Assembly (NCBI GenBank): GCA_036478975.1 | Contig: JAZGFA010000095.1 | Location: 1-7,207, forward strand | DNA from: Robiginitomaculum sp036478975 | Lineage (GTDB): Bacteria > Pseudomonadota > Alphaproteobacteria > Caulobacterales > Maricaulaceae | Direction of reading: 5' to 3' | DNA: 7,207 bases | Part shown: positions 6,135 to 7,207 of the stretch, one piece after another | Position numbering within the stretch: the first letter of the stretch is position 1 | Layout of the letters: each line of letters starts with the position of its first letter | Notes under the pieces: model-generated | Told to the model about the DNA's origin: nothing | What the model saw: only the letters and a program-made list of their open reading frames with translations | Databases searched by the model: none | Translations under genes and position numbers: made by a program

Positions 6135-7207
6135 ATGTCGGACGAACACACGTCCGCCAAGGCCTCCCCAGTAGCGGGCGCTGCGACTCCGGTCACAAAT
6201 ACGCCCAAACGGCGCCGTAGACGGCGTAATGCGCAGGGGAAAACCCAGCCTTCCGTTTTCGGAGCTGTGGATCTTGGCACCAATAATTGCCGGCTTTTAG
6301 TGGCCAAACCGGTCGGGGACAGCTTTCGCGTTATTGATAGCTATTCGCGTACGGTGCGCCTTGGGGCTGGCCTTGCTAGCAGCGGCGCACTGTCCCAAAC
6401 CTCCATGGACGCCGCCGTTGAAGCGATTGCCGTATGCGCCAGTAAAATGAAGCACAACAAAGTGCGGCGTTGGCGCTGCATTGCTACCCAAGCCTGTCGC
6501 CAAGCCAGTAATGGCGAGGAATTTCTCGCCCGTGTAAAGGCGAAAACCGGCCTGACCTTTGAGCTAATTTCCCCGCGCGTCGAATCGCGCCTTGCGGTAA
6601 TGGGCTGCGTAGCCCTTACGGATATGAAAAAAGACGTTGTGCTAGTCGTTGATATTGGCGGCGGCTCATCCGAGCTATCATGGGTTGACGTGCGCAAATT
6701 GCGTAGCGGCGACACAAGCGCCCGTATTCATCGCCCGCCGATTAGCGCTTGGGCGAGCTTGCCTGTCGGGGTTGTCACATTAAGCGAGGCCTTCCCAGAA
6801 CACGGCGATAGCCCGCAGGCTTTGGCTGAGCGTTATGAGGCTATGAAGGACCATGTGCGCGGGCTTATTATTAAAGCCGGCTGTGAAACCCGCTTTACCA
6901 AGGCGTTTAAGCAGGGGCAGGGGCATATTATCGGCACGTCCGGCACGATTACCTCGCTCGCCGGCATTCATTTGGGACTGCCTTATTATCAGCGTGACCG
7001 GGTGGACGGGCTTTGGATGCAGTCCATACATGCGCTTAATATTTCACGGCGCATGGCAAGCCTGCCTAAACATTTACGCGCCGAAGAGCCGTGCATAGGC
7101 GATGATCGCGCCTCACTACTGGTGGCTGGCTGCGCAATTATGGATGTTCTCTTGACCCAATGGCCCGCCGAGCGTATTCGCGTGGCCGATAGGGGGCTAC
7201 GCGAAGG
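6135..7207 (+). CDS. Ppx/GppA-family phosphatase (exopolyphosphatase / pppGpp phosphohydrolase), 3' end missing
   Basis: Open frame from ATG 6135 to the window end: 357 complete codons with no stop. An ASKHA-fold enzyme expected to hydrolyse polyphosphate and/or pppGpp in the cytoplasm. Motifs in order: phosphate-1 DLGTNNCRL (46-54); the catalytic glutamate, Glu150 in RVESRL, aligning with E. coli Ppx Glu121; phosphate-2 DIGGGSSEL (173-181); the GTSGTIT motif (267-273); and DRGLRE (352-357) at the edge, matching the end of the core domain. If this is the short form common in alphaproteobacteria, only a small tail is missing. Residues 1-40 are a low-complexity extension with six consecutive arginines (26-31). 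An in-frame ATG at 6105 could add ten residues, but it has no well-placed ribosome binding site; ATG 6135 has only a weak AGAGA. Sequence alone does not separate Ppx from GppA activity. Confidence 0.93.
   Translation, partial: MSDEHTSAKASPVAGAATPVTNTPKRRRRRRNAQGKTQPSVFGAVDLGTNNCRLLVAKPVGDSFRVIDSYSRTVRLGAGLASSGALSQTSMDAAVEAIAVCASKMKHNKVRRWRCIATQACRQASNGEEFLARVKAKTGLTFELISPRVESRLAVMGCVALTDMKKDVVLVVDIGGGSSELSWVDVRKLRSGDTSARIHRPPISAWASLPVGVVTLSEAFPEHGDSPQALAERYEAMKDHVRGLIIKAGCETRFTKAFKQGQGHIIGTSGTITSLAGIHLGLPYYQRDRVDGLWMQSIHALNISRRMASLPKHLRAEEPCIGDDRASLLVAGCAIMDVLLTQWPAERIRVADRGLRE

Noticed and set aside
6341..6715. Minus-strand open frame (124 codons) antisense to the phosphatase gene
   Set aside because: The + strand frame here has the Ppx/GppA catalytic glutamate and phosphate-2 motif; the antisense product has no family features.
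1..7207. Mobile elements, CRISPR arrays, tRNA or rRNA genes, toxin-antitoxin or defence modules
   Set aside because: No transposase or integrase motifs, terminal repeats, spaced repeats, cloverleaf candidates or short two-gene modules were seen; the four gaps between genes are all under 140 bases.

Overview
The window looks like ordinary alphaproteobacterial chromosome of middling GC content, with all genes on the + strand. Three things support that origin. The Ppx/GppA protein begins its domain with the DLGTNNCRLL form of the first phosphate motif. FeoB is of the compact kind with no C-terminal FeoC-like domain. GANTC, the target of the cell-cycle methylase CcrM, is strongly depleted (7 sites counted by eye against roughly 28 expected from base composition). 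I cannot name a genus.

Layout from left to right: the 3' end of feoA, followed almost immediately by a complete feoB (ferrous iron uptake); a 127-base gap holding possible leader structure; a complete transketolase gene (tkt); an 88-base gap with a candidate promoter; a complete SulP-family anion transporter with a C-terminal STAS domain; a 139-base AT-rich gap; and a Ppx/GppA-family phosphatase gene that runs off the right end. Only feoA and feoB form an obvious transcriptional unit. The other genes each have their own leader, so the block looks like four neighbouring units (iron uptake, pentose phosphate metabolism, anion transport, polyphosphate/(p)ppGpp metabolism) rather than one pathway operon.

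I see no mobile element, tRNA, rRNA, CRISPR array, toxin-antitoxin pair or defence cassette, and no clearly new multi-gene system. The unexplained signals are in the gaps. The exact 10-base palindrome TTTTGCAAAA occurs only twice, once upstream of tkt and once upstream of the phosphatase gene. A 9-base inverted repeat in the tkt leader could pair with the tkt ribosome binding site. GANTC sites lie next to the starts of sulP and the phosphatase gene.
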